Positions 48,001 to 54,274 of a stretch of 64,000 nt of DNA are shown here, piece after piece; position 1 is the stretch's first letter; the number at the start of each line of letters is the position of its first letter. The stretch is taken from positions 1 through 64,000 of the forward strand of contig CALMBF010000134.1 in assembly GCA_937860145.1 (NCBI GenBank), written 5' to 3'. A model generated the notes under the pieces. That model saw only the letters and a list, made by a program, of their open reading frames with translations, searched no databases and was not told where the DNA came from. This DNA is from an uncultured Geobacter sp. (GTDB lineage: Bacteria > Desulfobacterota > Desulfuromonadia > Geobacterales > DSM-12255). The position numbers and the translations under genes are program-made.

Positions 48001-48914
48001 TGCCGCGCGCTTCGACCAGCACAACCAACTCCGGTCTGGCGACTGTGGCCAAAGCTGGCGCCTACTGGATCGACCAGAACAGTGGCAGCCCCAACAGCGG
48101 TCTCAGCTCCACCGCCACTGCCGGTCTCTGCGACCAGTGCCATGGCACGACCAAGAACGGTACCTGGACCGCCGCCGAGATCGGCACCATCGACCAGGTG
48201 GGCAGCGAAGGGCTCTGGGTCTCCGGCTACAACGGCCATGCCAATGCCGTCCTCACCGGCAGCGGCGCCGAAAACGGCAGCGCGCCGGTCGCCGCCGGGG
48301 CCGAGATTCGGGCCCGCAACATCTTTACCCGCACCAAACGCGGATCAGCCGATGCTACGGACGCTAAGGCTACCCAGGCAACAATGAACATGGGTGCCGT
48401 CAGTGCCACACAGGGATATAGCTATCGCGGTGCTGGCTCCGGTTACATCTGGTATCCGCGTGCCATGAATACAACTGAGCTTGGGACCACAGCAGGTCGC
48501 CCCTTCGCGTTCAATAACTTTGCCTGGAGCGGCGCCACCCCGGCCCTGACCCAGCAGGGGATCGGCACCGAGACGGCTCACGACGGCCAGACCAAGTTCC
48601 ACGATTTCAACTGTGCCAAGTGTCATAACCCGCATGCCTCGCGGTTGCCGAAGCTGATGATCACCAACTGTCTCGATGCCAACCATAACACCTGGCAGGA
48701 CAAGAGCACCTTCACCGGCAACGGCCTGCCGAGCCCGTGGACGGGGGTCCGCCACTCCCAGTGGGCGACGGCGCAGAACTGCCACCGCCTCGACTCGCGG
48801 GCGGTCCTCTCCTCCGGCCAGGTCACAACGCTTGGCACCGGCTGGAATAAGGCGACCCCGTGGCTGGAAAATGCCAGCCCGAATACCACCCGTGCCTCTG
48901 ATCCCAATCCGTAA
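36006..48914 (+). CDS. giant multihaem c-type cytochrome 3 (about 93 haem motifs)
   Basis: A 4302-residue exported cytochrome with a Sec signal peptide (MSRSLVLVGLGLLMLMALPS, cleavage near residue 25). Hand count: 71 CX2CH, 8 CX3CH, 7 CX4CH, 1 CX5CH, 1 CX6CH, 1 CX7CH and 4 CX9CH. Motifs 1-54 (to residue about 2205) align with cytochromes 1 and 2. The Fn3-like block of those proteins is absent; tandem nine-haem modules fill residues about 1977-3635 instead. The last four haems and the cap (HNPHASRLPKLMITNCLD to WNKATPW) return to the shared pattern. A beta-rich domain of about 80 residues (KFAVGRWITIAGS) is inserted near residue 3760-3840. No anchor is visible. Expected role: long-range electron conduction outside the cell. 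Confidence 0.95.
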   Translation: MSRSLVLVGLGLLMLMALPSRSLAATATLHYFDCKQCHKAGMAITAMGANNVCLDCHSTTGTFTDSTPAPAAWYDGTPNTRYNALSDQNDLFGAATAALGAGSYTGQSHGWGVSDVRAAAGAKAPDKTNPLYAGFYSRYNASTGKVTCSRCHNPHGDADLGDGNILANPKLLIRNALNSNAPMQPEVMCRACHVDFDKPIGSTANTHPMVPDYAAVQAAKSSQYKTPAQVAAVAGASKAQLVNGGVGCTSCHGAHFTDNDATTADGMANRLGLSNSPGELLRADGPLRTGTTRNGAAGTAQLRSNLCQTCHTYKMHGKGTVGDAQVGCLECHNAHDYSNSNAFGLRVGTSATSLPTRSVTNNGSTKTSLAPSTVTFASYASGAFSRSKWTDNVVGTATGYCERCHGDTENIAGVGGIELEHHKDAINPCTACHKHNDPASIHSFNIDANAATCGQCHGFPPYLNAAGDRDTGGTDGGYARNEVDGTPYDYAGRSYFKDETQTAHKTHAGAALSGNPGTWYFVGASGIENCMPCHGNGAGTGGGGHRIAPTTDADTFRNINFNQYGTGNGNYSPLYNPTTAKCSSTYCHSNGAPRTGDSTRNYTVSATTPAWVGNGTTDGFTSIQGKGTRCQFCHGNDATSMGAKSNSARHTVHLNKGYSCEVCHVQTAASATALTAAAVDGRSGGEHINLVANVDYKTSGTPLSVAMATNNVGPTYNTTTGTCSIYCHDPQDVGATADWDSTAAMQCDSCHKGLLTDTTADGGLGPITSGSHLRHVSDATGPKLGCDECHGPGSSTGSHSGMLDGTVVVVAGVCNTCHAVDGGEVVPVWGQPATMTCVSCHTGATTTAAGIFTTAAAPSFPNFFTTGHGKPSGTYTATNLPAANKACTECHGNDSPTHFDNIAGNDKVLLPGFTCEGCHDGTPATAVQTHSNTNPAYTNQKRTDFTKLCLACHTPHGSGNLAMIAPTKPDFGGTVAFTSFGNASPVANDNSFDESADSPASNLDDICATCHTATAHNNRAMAGSHNEGKTCITCHSHNGIYGGFMPTGGNACNDCHGNPPATGAHAKHNTVTTHDLLEDRTDCANCHTGADSYTMAAGGLHQNSTVNVAVGWSNNGTPLDKTDDTCATACHNSTAGDGKWGDANGLDCNSCHYYSATPTSAGNAANGASEAIGAMAHNKHFDKSKLCSDCHSVENGGASIAGPLVHITDKTGANEGAKFTGMAAAVQDEAAVVRSGMTFDDNLNTCSGGIGLGCHATGTPDWDVTIPATGCTQCHTDTTTSAVNPTSALHSATPTVTGKKHSTGFTYNAGASTADCTTCHTSAPTVTGTDHMNGVLDASIGSVAAPQKITLVAGLGFTDAVTPTCAVSTTGCHSRGNGWSYKWHTNAAATNGTQCDGCHGLWSNWTTGVINHRTGSEAETVHGTGATYKCRDCHGLEAASGYPFANTTNDWKATDGGATTLHGDGVININTAGTTGYSRGTYGGCTGCHSNSDGTAAGQHAFAITTWTLSTITADAITSSCSSCHGGATTGVSKNNYWPDGANTLGDNGTADNSGEHAVHIQKLAAKVYGETATGAADNDILRDNTTLNPALTSDAKQKELCSYCHTTPGADGDHGVTYPADVNSMYTLWSKTLDNGALTPATGSCATVDCHNNVTTAAGYYWYAGGTSACAMCHTNGASDTTHTAHLTGTYGKTIDCLSCHGAGTTSTTAPTADHINGTLAVAGSVTFTYTGGLTGTCGTNACHNDGTGNTPYSSGAALGAYNWGTPLTNCTACHNNPNSTGNGGARHTKHMANTTYVSGGCNECHPAATATSHIDGTRNATGAKQTVYTSANGTCTNTCHTATIANGVWTDALALPCVNCHQAGTYVGSGANLPASGLHNVTVALKHDATLQSGNCINCHSTTPTSVATNHINGTLQNATAITYAWNANVTAYVPATGCQAVGTCHSDGGDWRRKWSGVTDAKPGAANNPGDAVCGNCHGDYGTGWRWNEANATTTDHTDPNGDLTDQMASNHGTCLNCHGWGNGSYDKTWGTGKHGDGLITMNGPTGTGSGYTDGTGGCAQSCHGDIAGRRMNSNSGWTANYGDYGAGSCFSCHGNGTNQYWPDGSTYPDKAGRHSLHITRIAGKLGITLPGTDLEQKRMCAYCHNDASGIGGSGHNTDNAPTGVADVGAINPIWDATNPPTVADAGASFNTTDGSCASIDCHNNKTLPAGSFGWRDATATTCTMCHTPGGASNDPTSGLHNLTPTVSGQRHDNTITGGCAACHGTIPTPGSSTHVNGAFTGNGTVAGDKTNMGLIAAYTATADGTGSCLGSPTGNAGCHSGAGDAGTWARKWDSTISGQSNGTECKGCHGGFASDWTFGATHNTTDGSTEHTYSWDGDGSVEIVGNHKDNLANTSRCNVCHVYGDAGYVFGTNHRNGSLEMNSTRGYSDVSFNCTSSCHINNTNHNLEDSGWTIAPVAGPALACDSCHGGSGQYWPNMASTAAGDYPNRKGRHDIHMTRLAAKLGYTLPGSDAQQKAMCGYCHNDASGQGGTGHDDRVAPANLGNFKVIWNAGADANGAYTSTAPGTCSNIDCHNSQATTAGTFGWYDSGTSACLLCHNLGGTGNNPTSGLHRVTPTITGAAGTHDDAFGSGGSCTSCHTSLPAMSPSSTHPDGTFSSNGTLAGDRTNMGLFAAYTTSGTDNTGSCSGALVGGVGCHAGAGDAGTWARQWNSANATATTGNECKGCHGGFAGTDWTFGAVHNTGDTTTEHQYNWDGDANPSEVIGNHKDNAANATRCNVCHVYADAPYTTGAFATYHRNGTIEMNTVVEYSTTNKNCTGACHAANNANHNLDASGWTVNPIAGPAMACSSCHGGGTTQGGGLFNYWPDGTVYPDKEGTPNRHLVHINRLATKLGYTMGALTDAQQKTMCGYCHNDPAGVGGTGHGDATSPANVGSFKFIGTGLADGGTAGTYNSTAPGTCSNIDCHNNKLTTAGTYGWANTGTSACLMCHTLGGASNDPTSGLHNVVPTITGQTHDDSFATGGTCTSCHTTMPTVASTHINGTFTGNGTIAGDKTAMGLFAAYTATADNIGTCSGALVGGASCHANIMDAGSWARKWDASIPGQTNGTECQGCHGGMSGNDWTFGNDGVTGDNSTSHNRNWDGDGNTNEVYGNHKDSASNATKCNICHVYADAPYTVGAFATYHRNGKITMNSATTYSGTTWNCTQVCHVNNTNHNLEASASAAWATRGELVAGPALACYTCHGGGTANSGSGFNYWPDGTTYPDTAGGSGTNRHLAHITKLAAKLNYTMATLTDQQQKTMCAYCHPYTTNPGESGHNDNVSPADVTSAAFNPLWSTLTANYPSTADGGTAATWTTGTQQCSGIDCHNNQATTGTWAWNSTATSSCLLCHTLGGAGSNPSSGLHNVTPTVSGQRHDDSFGTGGTCTSCHTTLPATGPTSTHINGTFTGNGTIAGDKTNMGLFAAYTATADNIGTCSGGGVATAACHGDGTAAFQKGDAGTWKRLWDSTKNAGTGGAECQNCHGGFSGTDWTFGVTSGAANTGDTTTDHMANYDGDGASNEINGQHSGTTQTTRCVNCHVYGDTNYVWATNHRNNVIEVNSATGMTTVNRTCTTYCHVDNTGHVLDAGGWTVATLSSPVVCTTCHAGITTHTDADGPGTTYPTAGGNFCLDCHTSHASETYRTGVNASNNVYISTISARVVVGGGNDTGTPIPTMDDQYASHDSYIQLGGTATASYAKSTEAEICWACHDAVTNSNYTLSGVSVTFTNTSATVGTIDATGIGNKFAVGRWITIAGSTVAANNRTFKVATSTANSITVTINTGDGPLSTVTNASGVTIISPISEWQVNEKAATGTLPYNYGMLFTDASTVPGTRTSNWTTGFWRSGKGQQGGSAYNPAWYKRGAIQSTHSANIGGTFTAAVSAGNSLGFNRTETLDAVANIRCSYCHDVHGTHDGVNGDTAGSPYLRGTWKGNPYNEDMAPQYGMSNWTIQGNYNLVPRASTSTTNSGLATVAKAGAYWIDQNSGSPNSGLSSTATAGLCDQCHGTTKNGTWTAAEIGTIDQVGSEGLWVSGYNGHANAVLTGSGAENGSAPVAAGAEIRARNIFTRTKRGSADATDAKATQATMNMGAVSATQGYSYRGAGSGYIWYPRAMNTTELGTTAGRPFAFNNFAWSGATPALTQQGIGTETAHDGQTKFHDFNCAKCHNPHASRLPKLMITNCLDANHNTWQDKSTFTGNGLPSPWTGVRHSQWATAQNCHRLDSRAVLSSGQVTTLGTGWNKATPWLENASPNTTRASDPNP
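36426..36583 (+). repeat. 158-bp segment identical to part of cytochrome 2
   Basis: Partner of 24291-24448; identical as read base by base, within the N-terminal haem region. Confidence 0.85.
41934..46900 (+). repeat. tandem nine-haem modules in cytochrome 3
   Basis: Equivalent cysteines of the CxxCHGG motif begin at 41934, 43050, 44184, 45345 and 46569, giving periods of 1116, 1134, 1161 and 1224 bp. Each full unit encodes nine haem motifs in fixed order: CxxCHGG, RCNVCHVY, CX3CH with NNTNH, CxxCHGG, CxYCHND, CSNIDCHN (CX4CH), CLxCHxLGG, CTSCHT and a CX9CH. The first copy is the most diverged and the fifth is cut after three motifs. Confidence 0.9.
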
Positions 48915-48933
48915 TTCTGGACGCGGAGCGAAG

Positions 48934-48971
48934 CAAGAGGAAAGGCCGGCGCAAGCCGGCCTTTCCTCTTG
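48934..48971 (+). terminator. perfect 17-bp inverted repeat after cytochrome 3
   Basis: CAAGAGGAAAGGCCGGC / GCCGGCCTTTCCTCTTG with a GCAA loop, 19 bp after the stop. It lacks a long T-run but the stem itself ends in CCTCTT, so it probably terminates transcription. Confidence 0.85.
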
Positions 48972-49028
48972 TGCCGCCCATCGAAAAAGGCGTTTCCTCG
49001 CGGCGAATGACAGGATAAGCTGGTCGGT

Positions 49029-50990
49029 ATGAATGTGCGCATGAATGAAGCCGACATTTCCCGGGTGGCAGGTTTCCTGCGGCATCCCCTCGCTGTCCCC
49101 CTGCTGCTGGTGGCAGCGGTTGCGATCACCTTCGCCAACAGCTTCCCGGGGGTGTTTATCCAGGACGATCTGTACATCGTGCGCGATAACCCTTTGGTCG
49201 CGCATCTCGATCTGTGGCGGATCGCCACCAGCGAGTACTGGCACGGGATCGAGTCCAACGGCCTGTACCGCCCCCTGACCATCCTCTCCCTGGCACTCAA
49301 CCGGCTTTTGCTTGGCGCCGAGCCCCTCGGCTTTCACCTGGTCAATGTGTTGCTGCATGCGGCGGTGACCGTTTTACTTTACCACTTGCTGCTGCGCTGG
49401 GGGGGAGGGCGAACAGCCGCGCTCGTCGCCGCACTGCTCTTTGCCGTGCACCCGATCCATGCCGAAGTTATCAACATCGTGGTCGGCCGTGCTGAACTCC
49501 TCGCCGCCCTCTTTTTGCTTCTGGCACTTATAGCCGCCGATTGTCAGGGGTGGTGGGCCGTGACGGGGACCGCCCTGGCGTTTCTCGCCGCGCTGCTGGC
49601 CAAGGAACATGCCCTGGTGCTGCTGGTGCTGCTCCCTCTGCGCGACCTGTACACGACTCGTTCGCTGCGCGGCCTGCGTCCGCGCCTGACTATTTATCTG
49701 CCCCTGCTCGCGGTTGCCGTGGCCTGGCTGCTGTGGCGGCAGTTCGGCGTTGTGCATGATCTGCCCCCCAGCATCCTGCCGCCAGAAGTCGTCCCCCTTG
49801 CGGCTCTTTCCTGGGATGGCCGGGTGGTGAGCGCCCTGCTGTTGCAGGGGCTTTACCTCGGCAAACTGTTGGTCCCGACCGCCCTGCAGGCGGTTTATGC
49901 ACCGGCCGACCTCCCTCCGATCATCGCCAGTGTCGTATCGCTGCGCGGGATTCTGGTTTTGGGCGGGGCAGCCTTGCTGGCTGCCGGGGTGGTGATGGCG
50001 TGGCGGCGGGCGCACCGCGTGGCTCTTTTTGTAGGGCTCTATTTCGCCTCCTTTGCGTTGACGGCAAACGTGCTCTTCCCGTTAGGCGTGACCTTTGCCG
50101 AGCGACTCTCCTACTTCCCCTCGGGTTGGTTCTGCGCCGGAGTCGGGGTCGTCGCCGGAGCCTGGTACGATTCCTCCCGAGGCCGGCTGCTGTCCAGCCT
50201 GGTCATTGCGGGGACTCTGGTGCTGGCGGCCGGAGTTACGATTGCGCGCAACCCCGATTTTTCCAGTGAAGAGCGCTACTGGGGGGCGGATGTGAGGCGC
50301 AATCCAGAGGACTACCTGGCTTTGGTCAAGTACGCGGAACTGTTGGCCGCTGCCGGAGCGCAGGAGGAGAGCGAGGCGGCGTTCCGGCGGGTTCTGCAAC
50401 TGGCGCCGACCTTTGCCTACGGCTACCGCTCCTACGCCGGCTACCTTGCCTATCTGCGGCGTGAAGATGAAGCGCTGGCGGCCTCACGCCGCGCCATGGA
50501 ACTGGCGCGCGAGCACAACGATACCTCTTCACTGGCGCATGATCTTGGTGATCAAGCCCGGATCTTCCTAGAACGACGTGACTATCACCAGGCACTGGCC
50601 CTGCTCGACGAAGCTGCGCGCCTGGTCGGCCGCGACGACTTCGAGGCCGAGTTGCGTGCGCGGGCCCAGGCGGGGCAGGGGAGAAGCGCCGGGGCGGTTA
50701 CGCCCCATGTGCCCGGCACTCCGCCTGTCGCCGTCGAGCGGCAGCTATACGATCAGGCGCTGGCGGATTTTCGGGCGGGACGCAAGGAGGAAGCGCGTGT
50801 CACGCTCGAGCAGTTGACACGCGAACCAGGCGCGGGGGCGGAGAGTTGGAATCTGCTGGGGGTCGTCTGTGGTGAACTCAACGATGCGCCGTGCGCCTTC
50901 CGCGCCTTCCGGGAGGCTCTCCGCCTGGCGCCGGCCAATCCTTATTACGCCGAGAATCTGCAGGCGGCGGAAAGAGAACTCAGGCCATGA
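49029..50990 (+). CDS. TMTC-like GT-C glycosyltransferase with TPR domain (1)
   Basis: A 653-residue protein. About ten membrane segments fill residues 20-410 and a TPR domain fills about 425-650. The first loop has the acidic GT-C motif (VFIQDDLYIVRDNPL). RPLTILSLALNRLLLG, FHLVNVLLHAAVTVLLYHLL and FAVHPIHAEVINIVVGRAEL match TMTC/DUF1736 proteins, which use lipid-linked sugars to glycosylate Ser/Thr. Substrate here unknown. The stop overlaps the start of the next gene (ATGA), so the two are translationally coupled. The ATG at 49029 has a weak ribosome binding site; the ATG at 49041 is an alternative. Confidence 0.85.
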   Translation: MNVRMNEADISRVAGFLRHPLAVPLLLVAAVAITFANSFPGVFIQDDLYIVRDNPLVAHLDLWRIATSEYWHGIESNGLYRPLTILSLALNRLLLGAEPLGFHLVNVLLHAAVTVLLYHLLLRWGGGRTAALVAALLFAVHPIHAEVINIVVGRAELLAALFLLLALIAADCQGWWAVTGTALAFLAALLAKEHALVLLVLLPLRDLYTTRSLRGLRPRLTIYLPLLAVAVAWLLWRQFGVVHDLPPSILPPEVVPLAALSWDGRVVSALLLQGLYLGKLLVPTALQAVYAPADLPPIIASVVSLRGILVLGGAALLAAGVVMAWRRAHRVALFVGLYFASFALTANVLFPLGVTFAERLSYFPSGWFCAGVGVVAGAWYDSSRGRLLSSLVIAGTLVLAAGVTIARNPDFSSEERYWGADVRRNPEDYLALVKYAELLAAAGAQEESEAAFRRVLQLAPTFAYGYRSYAGYLAYLRREDEALAASRRAMELAREHNDTSSLAHDLGDQARIFLERRDYHQALALLDEAARLVGRDDFEAELRARAQAGQGRSAGAVTPHVPGTPPVAVERQLYDQALADFRAGRKEEARVTLEQLTREPGAGAESWNLLGVVCGELNDAPCAFRAFREALRLAPANPYYAENLQAAERELRP

Positions 50991-52789
50991 ACGCAACGCC
51001 AATCCCGCGTCCTCCGGCGGCGCTCCTGAAAAGGCTGTTCGCCGGCCTTGCGGTGGCGGCGGTGATGCTCGGTGGGCTGGAGGTGGCCCTGCGCTCGCTG
51101 CCGCTCGACCGCTGGGAACAAGGTCTCCCCGGCACCTCCTACCCCCTCTTCGTCCGCGGCGAAGGGGCCGCGGCCGATCGCTACGTGACCAACCCGCACT
51201 TCCTCGGTGCCATGAGCCGCCAGGAGTTCCCGGTTGCCAAGAGGGTCGGGGTCAGGCGGATCTTCGTCCTCGGTGGCTCCGCCGCCCTCGGCTGGCCGGG
51301 GCCCGAGGACGCCTCCTTCGCCGCGCTCCTGCGGCGCTCCCTGGATCAGGCTGTTCCCGGCCGCTACGAGGTGATCAATGCCGCGGCGATGTCCTACGGC
51401 AGCCATCGCGTGCTGGATCTGCTCGAAGACATTGTCCGGCTGGAACCGGACCTGGTTGTCGTCTGGAGCGGCAACAACGAGTACATCGAGGCCAACTCCT
51501 TCTCGCCGCTGGCCCGCACCCGGGCGGTCGGCGGGCTGCAGCGACTGCTGCGTGACAGCAGTCTCTACCGGACCGTGCGCCTGGGGCTTTACAACGTGGC
51601 GCCGCAGCTCTTTTTCCGCCCGGCTGGGGACGATTTCACGGATCTGCGCCGCACTCCCCAGGTGCGGCGCGGGCGACTCGGCCGGGCGGGGGCGGTCGAT
51701 CGGGACGTCCTTGCCAACTATCGCGACAATCTGGCGCAAATGGCGCGGCTGCTCGGTGAGCACCGCGTCGACGGCATCTTCTGCACGGTACCGGTCAACC
51801 TCTCGAGCTGGGCACCGGCCAACGTCGCGCCGTCGCTTGCCGATACGGCCGCTGCCGACCGTTGGACAGCGCTCCGCCAAGAGAGCTTTACCTTCTGGGA
51901 TCAGCAGCGCTATGCCGAGGCCATGCCCCTTCTTGAAAAGTTGCTGGCAATGGCTCCCGACTATGCGCTCGGACACTATCTGGTCGGGCTGGGACACCAG
52001 AAGGCCGGGCGTCTGCGCGAGGCCCGGGACGCCTTTACCCGCGCCCGTGACCTCGACCCGCGCCCGCTCCGGGCCTTGAGCACCTTCGCCGTGGCCGTTC
52101 GCGATATCGCCGCCGCGCACGGGATGCAACTGGTCGATCTGGAGCGCCTGTTTATCGAAGCCAGCGGCGCCGGGCTCTCCGGCGAGGAGCTGTTCATCGA
52201 TTACGTGCATCCGACTGTCGCCGGCAACAAGCTGGCGGCAACCGCGCTTCTTGAAAAGATTCTCAACGGGGCGGAAGAAAGTCAGCGCCAGACGGCCCTG
52301 CGCCTGGTTAAGGAGGACAACTGGGTCGAGCGGAACTTTCACTGGGCGGCCGATTACGACTACGCGCGCGGCATGACCTATCAGAACAACGGCGACTTCA
52401 AGCGGGCCGAGGCCGCCTACCTGCGGGTGCTGCAGGCCGATCCAGCCATGCCCGAAGCCGCCGGGAACTTGGGGCGTATTTACGAGATGAGCGGCGATCT
52501 CCACGCCGCGCGCCACTATTATGAACAGGCCGTGCGCATCGACCCAGGGACGGTCGTCGGCGCCGATCTGGCGCGGGTATTATACCTTTTGAACGATCTG
52601 CCGGCGGCGCGACAGGTGGCCACCGGATTGCTCAACGCCGGCCTCACCAATGTCGACCTGCTGGTTCTGCTCGGGGATATCGAGGGCGCCGCCGGGCGTG
52701 GAGAAATGGCCCGCGATTACTACCGGCAGGCGGTGGCCGCCGGTGCCGACGAGGCGCAATTGGCCGGGCGGCTGAGGGGGCGGCCCTAG
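50987..52789 (+). CDS. SGNH hydrolase-like protein with TPR domain
   Basis: A 600-residue protein anchored by one N-terminal membrane segment (about 13-33). The SGNH domain shows block I GGSAALG (about 96-102, catalytic Ser), GNNEY near 161 and the catalytic Asp/His pair in FIDYVHPT near 402-409. TPR-like helices interrupt it (about 300-370) and follow it (about 455-595). SGNH proteins remove or transfer acyl groups on sugars. Coupling to the glycosyltransferase suggests they act on the same glycan; that is inference. Confidence 0.85.
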   Translation: MNATPIPRPPAALLKRLFAGLAVAAVMLGGLEVALRSLPLDRWEQGLPGTSYPLFVRGEGAAADRYVTNPHFLGAMSRQEFPVAKRVGVRRIFVLGGSAALGWPGPEDASFAALLRRSLDQAVPGRYEVINAAAMSYGSHRVLDLLEDIVRLEPDLVVVWSGNNEYIEANSFSPLARTRAVGGLQRLLRDSSLYRTVRLGLYNVAPQLFFRPAGDDFTDLRRTPQVRRGRLGRAGAVDRDVLANYRDNLAQMARLLGEHRVDGIFCTVPVNLSSWAPANVAPSLADTAAADRWTALRQESFTFWDQQRYAEAMPLLEKLLAMAPDYALGHYLVGLGHQKAGRLREARDAFTRARDLDPRPLRALSTFAVAVRDIAAAHGMQLVDLERLFIEASGAGLSGEELFIDYVHPTVAGNKLAATALLEKILNGAEESQRQTALRLVKEDNWVERNFHWAADYDYARGMTYQNNGDFKRAEAAYLRVLQADPAMPEAAGNLGRIYEMSGDLHAARHYYEQAVRIDPGTVVGADLARVLYLLNDLPAARQVATGLLNAGLTNVDLLVLLGDIEGAAGRGEMARDYYRQAVAAGADEAQLAGRLRGRP

Positions 52790-52801
52790 CCGGCTGCGGG
52801 G

Positions 52802-54274
52802 TTACTGCCCGGCCTTACCGGACATGGAATGGTCGAAGCCGGGCATGCGCAAGGAGCGGCTGGCAGACGGGGCTCCCGGGCCATCCGGGCTGCGCGGCAG
52901 GGGGTTGCTGGTCGCCACCTGGCTCATCTCCTCAAGGAGCGAGACGACCCCCGGGTGGACGGTTTCCGACCAGCGCAAGGCGCGCAGTTGAGCGACCAGG
53001 GGGACGGCTTCGGGGCCGCGCCCGGCCTGAATCAGGTAGTTGGCCAACTGGAGGCGGAGAAAAGGGACGTCCGGCAGAGCCGCGACCAGCTTGTGCATCA
53101 ATTCGATCGATTTGCCGAACTGACCGAGTTCAAGACCGCGTTCGGCCAGGTAGAGGTATTCGAGAGCATAACCGCTGTCAAGTCGGGCGGCGCGGTCGAG
53201 GGCGGCGAACCCCTCTTCGCTGCGGTTCTGCTCAAAGAGGTTGAGGGCGAGAGCGTAGTGCGCGGCGGCGTCGTCGGGAGTGGCGGCGACGGCCTGCTCC
53301 GTCAGTTCGCGTGCGCGTCCCTCGGAGAACATCTCTCCGGCGTAGAGGGCCGAGGCCCGCAGTGCCCAACTGGCCGGGGTTGCCCCTTTCAGCAGCTTCG
53401 GGTTGGCGAGAATCGCCGCCAGATCGCGCATGATGAACCGGCTCTCCAGGGACAGTCCCGCTTCCTGGTTGGAAAAGGAGAGGGTTGCGGCAACGGTCGG
53501 GTTGCCGGCGTCTGCCACCTGCCCGGCGAGTTGCTGGATCAGGTCGTAGGACGGGGTCTTGACCTCGTTGACGTACATGTCCCGGAAGTATCCGAGGTCG
53601 ATGTGCAGGAGCGCCGGGCGCGTCAGCTTCGGCAGGCGCTCGGGGTGGACGATGCGCAGAGGTAGACCGCGCACCGTGCCGGAGATGACCCCTTCCGCAA
53701 CAAGATTCAGGGCCCTGGCCTCGTTTTCGGTGAGGAACTGGCCTTGACGGAGTTCGTGGCGGATGACGTCGAGGGGGAAGGCTTTTGGTTCGGCGCGCGT
53801 CGGCCTGATAAGGATCAGTTCGCCAATGAGCCCGGCATCGATGGCCGCACTGACGGTTTGCGGCGGCAGCAGGGCGGGGTTGGCGCCCCAGTAACGGCTG
53901 CGGCTGACGATCTCCTGGGCACTGCTGCGTTCCAACAGCGACTGAAGTTCCGCGCGGGCTCCTGCCGGGATCGGTTCGAGCAGCGGGTGGGACGCGTACA
54001 GAAGCAGGGCTGGCTGGTGCTCCCTGGCTTCCCGCCAGGAGGCCAGGGCTCCCGAGGGGAGTTCATAGGCCTTGGCCGGCAGGCTTTCTGTGAAGGGGAG
54101 CCGGGTATTGACCGGCGCCGGCGCGGCTTTGACGGGGACTTCCGCAGGCGGTTTTGCCGGGGTGGAGATGGCTGTGCCGGTTGCCGGCGGCGCCGGTGAC
54201 GGTTCCGGTTCGCATCCAAGGGTCAACAGGAGGGGGAAAATTGCCAGCAGCAGGGGAAGGCCGTACCGTTTCAT
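52802..54274 (-). CDS. TPR-containing probable lipoprotein, function unknown
   Basis: A 490-residue exported protein. The N-terminus MKRYGLPLLLAIFPLLLTLGC ends in Cys21, so lipidation is likely, though Thr at position -3 is unusual. A proline/alanine-rich linker follows (about 22-60), then a domain I do not recognise (about 65-300, including LLHIDLGYFRDMYVNEV), and TPR repeats (about 310-470). It is convergent with the SGNH gene, 12 bp apart. AGGA lies 5 nt before the ATG. Confidence 0.7.
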   Translation of the reverse strand: MKRYGLPLLLAIFPLLLTLGCEPEPSPAPPATGTAISTPAKPPAEVPVKAAPAPVNTRLPFTESLPAKAYELPSGALASWREAREHQPALLLYASHPLLEPIPAGARAELQSLLERSSAQEIVSRSRYWGANPALLPPQTVSAAIDAGLIGELILIRPTRAEPKAFPLDVIRHELRQGQFLTENEARALNLVAEGVISGTVRGLPLRIVHPERLPKLTRPALLHIDLGYFRDMYVNEVKTPSYDLIQQLAGQVADAGNPTVAATLSFSNQEAGLSLESRFIMRDLAAILANPKLLKGATPASWALRASALYAGEMFSEGRARELTEQAVAATPDDAAAHYALALNLFEQNRSEEGFAALDRAARLDSGYALEYLYLAERGLELGQFGKSIELMHKLVAALPDVPFLRLQLANYLIQAGRGPEAVPLVAQLRALRWSETVHPGVVSLLEEMSQVATSNPLPRSPDGPGAPSASRSLRMPGFDHSMSGKAGQ

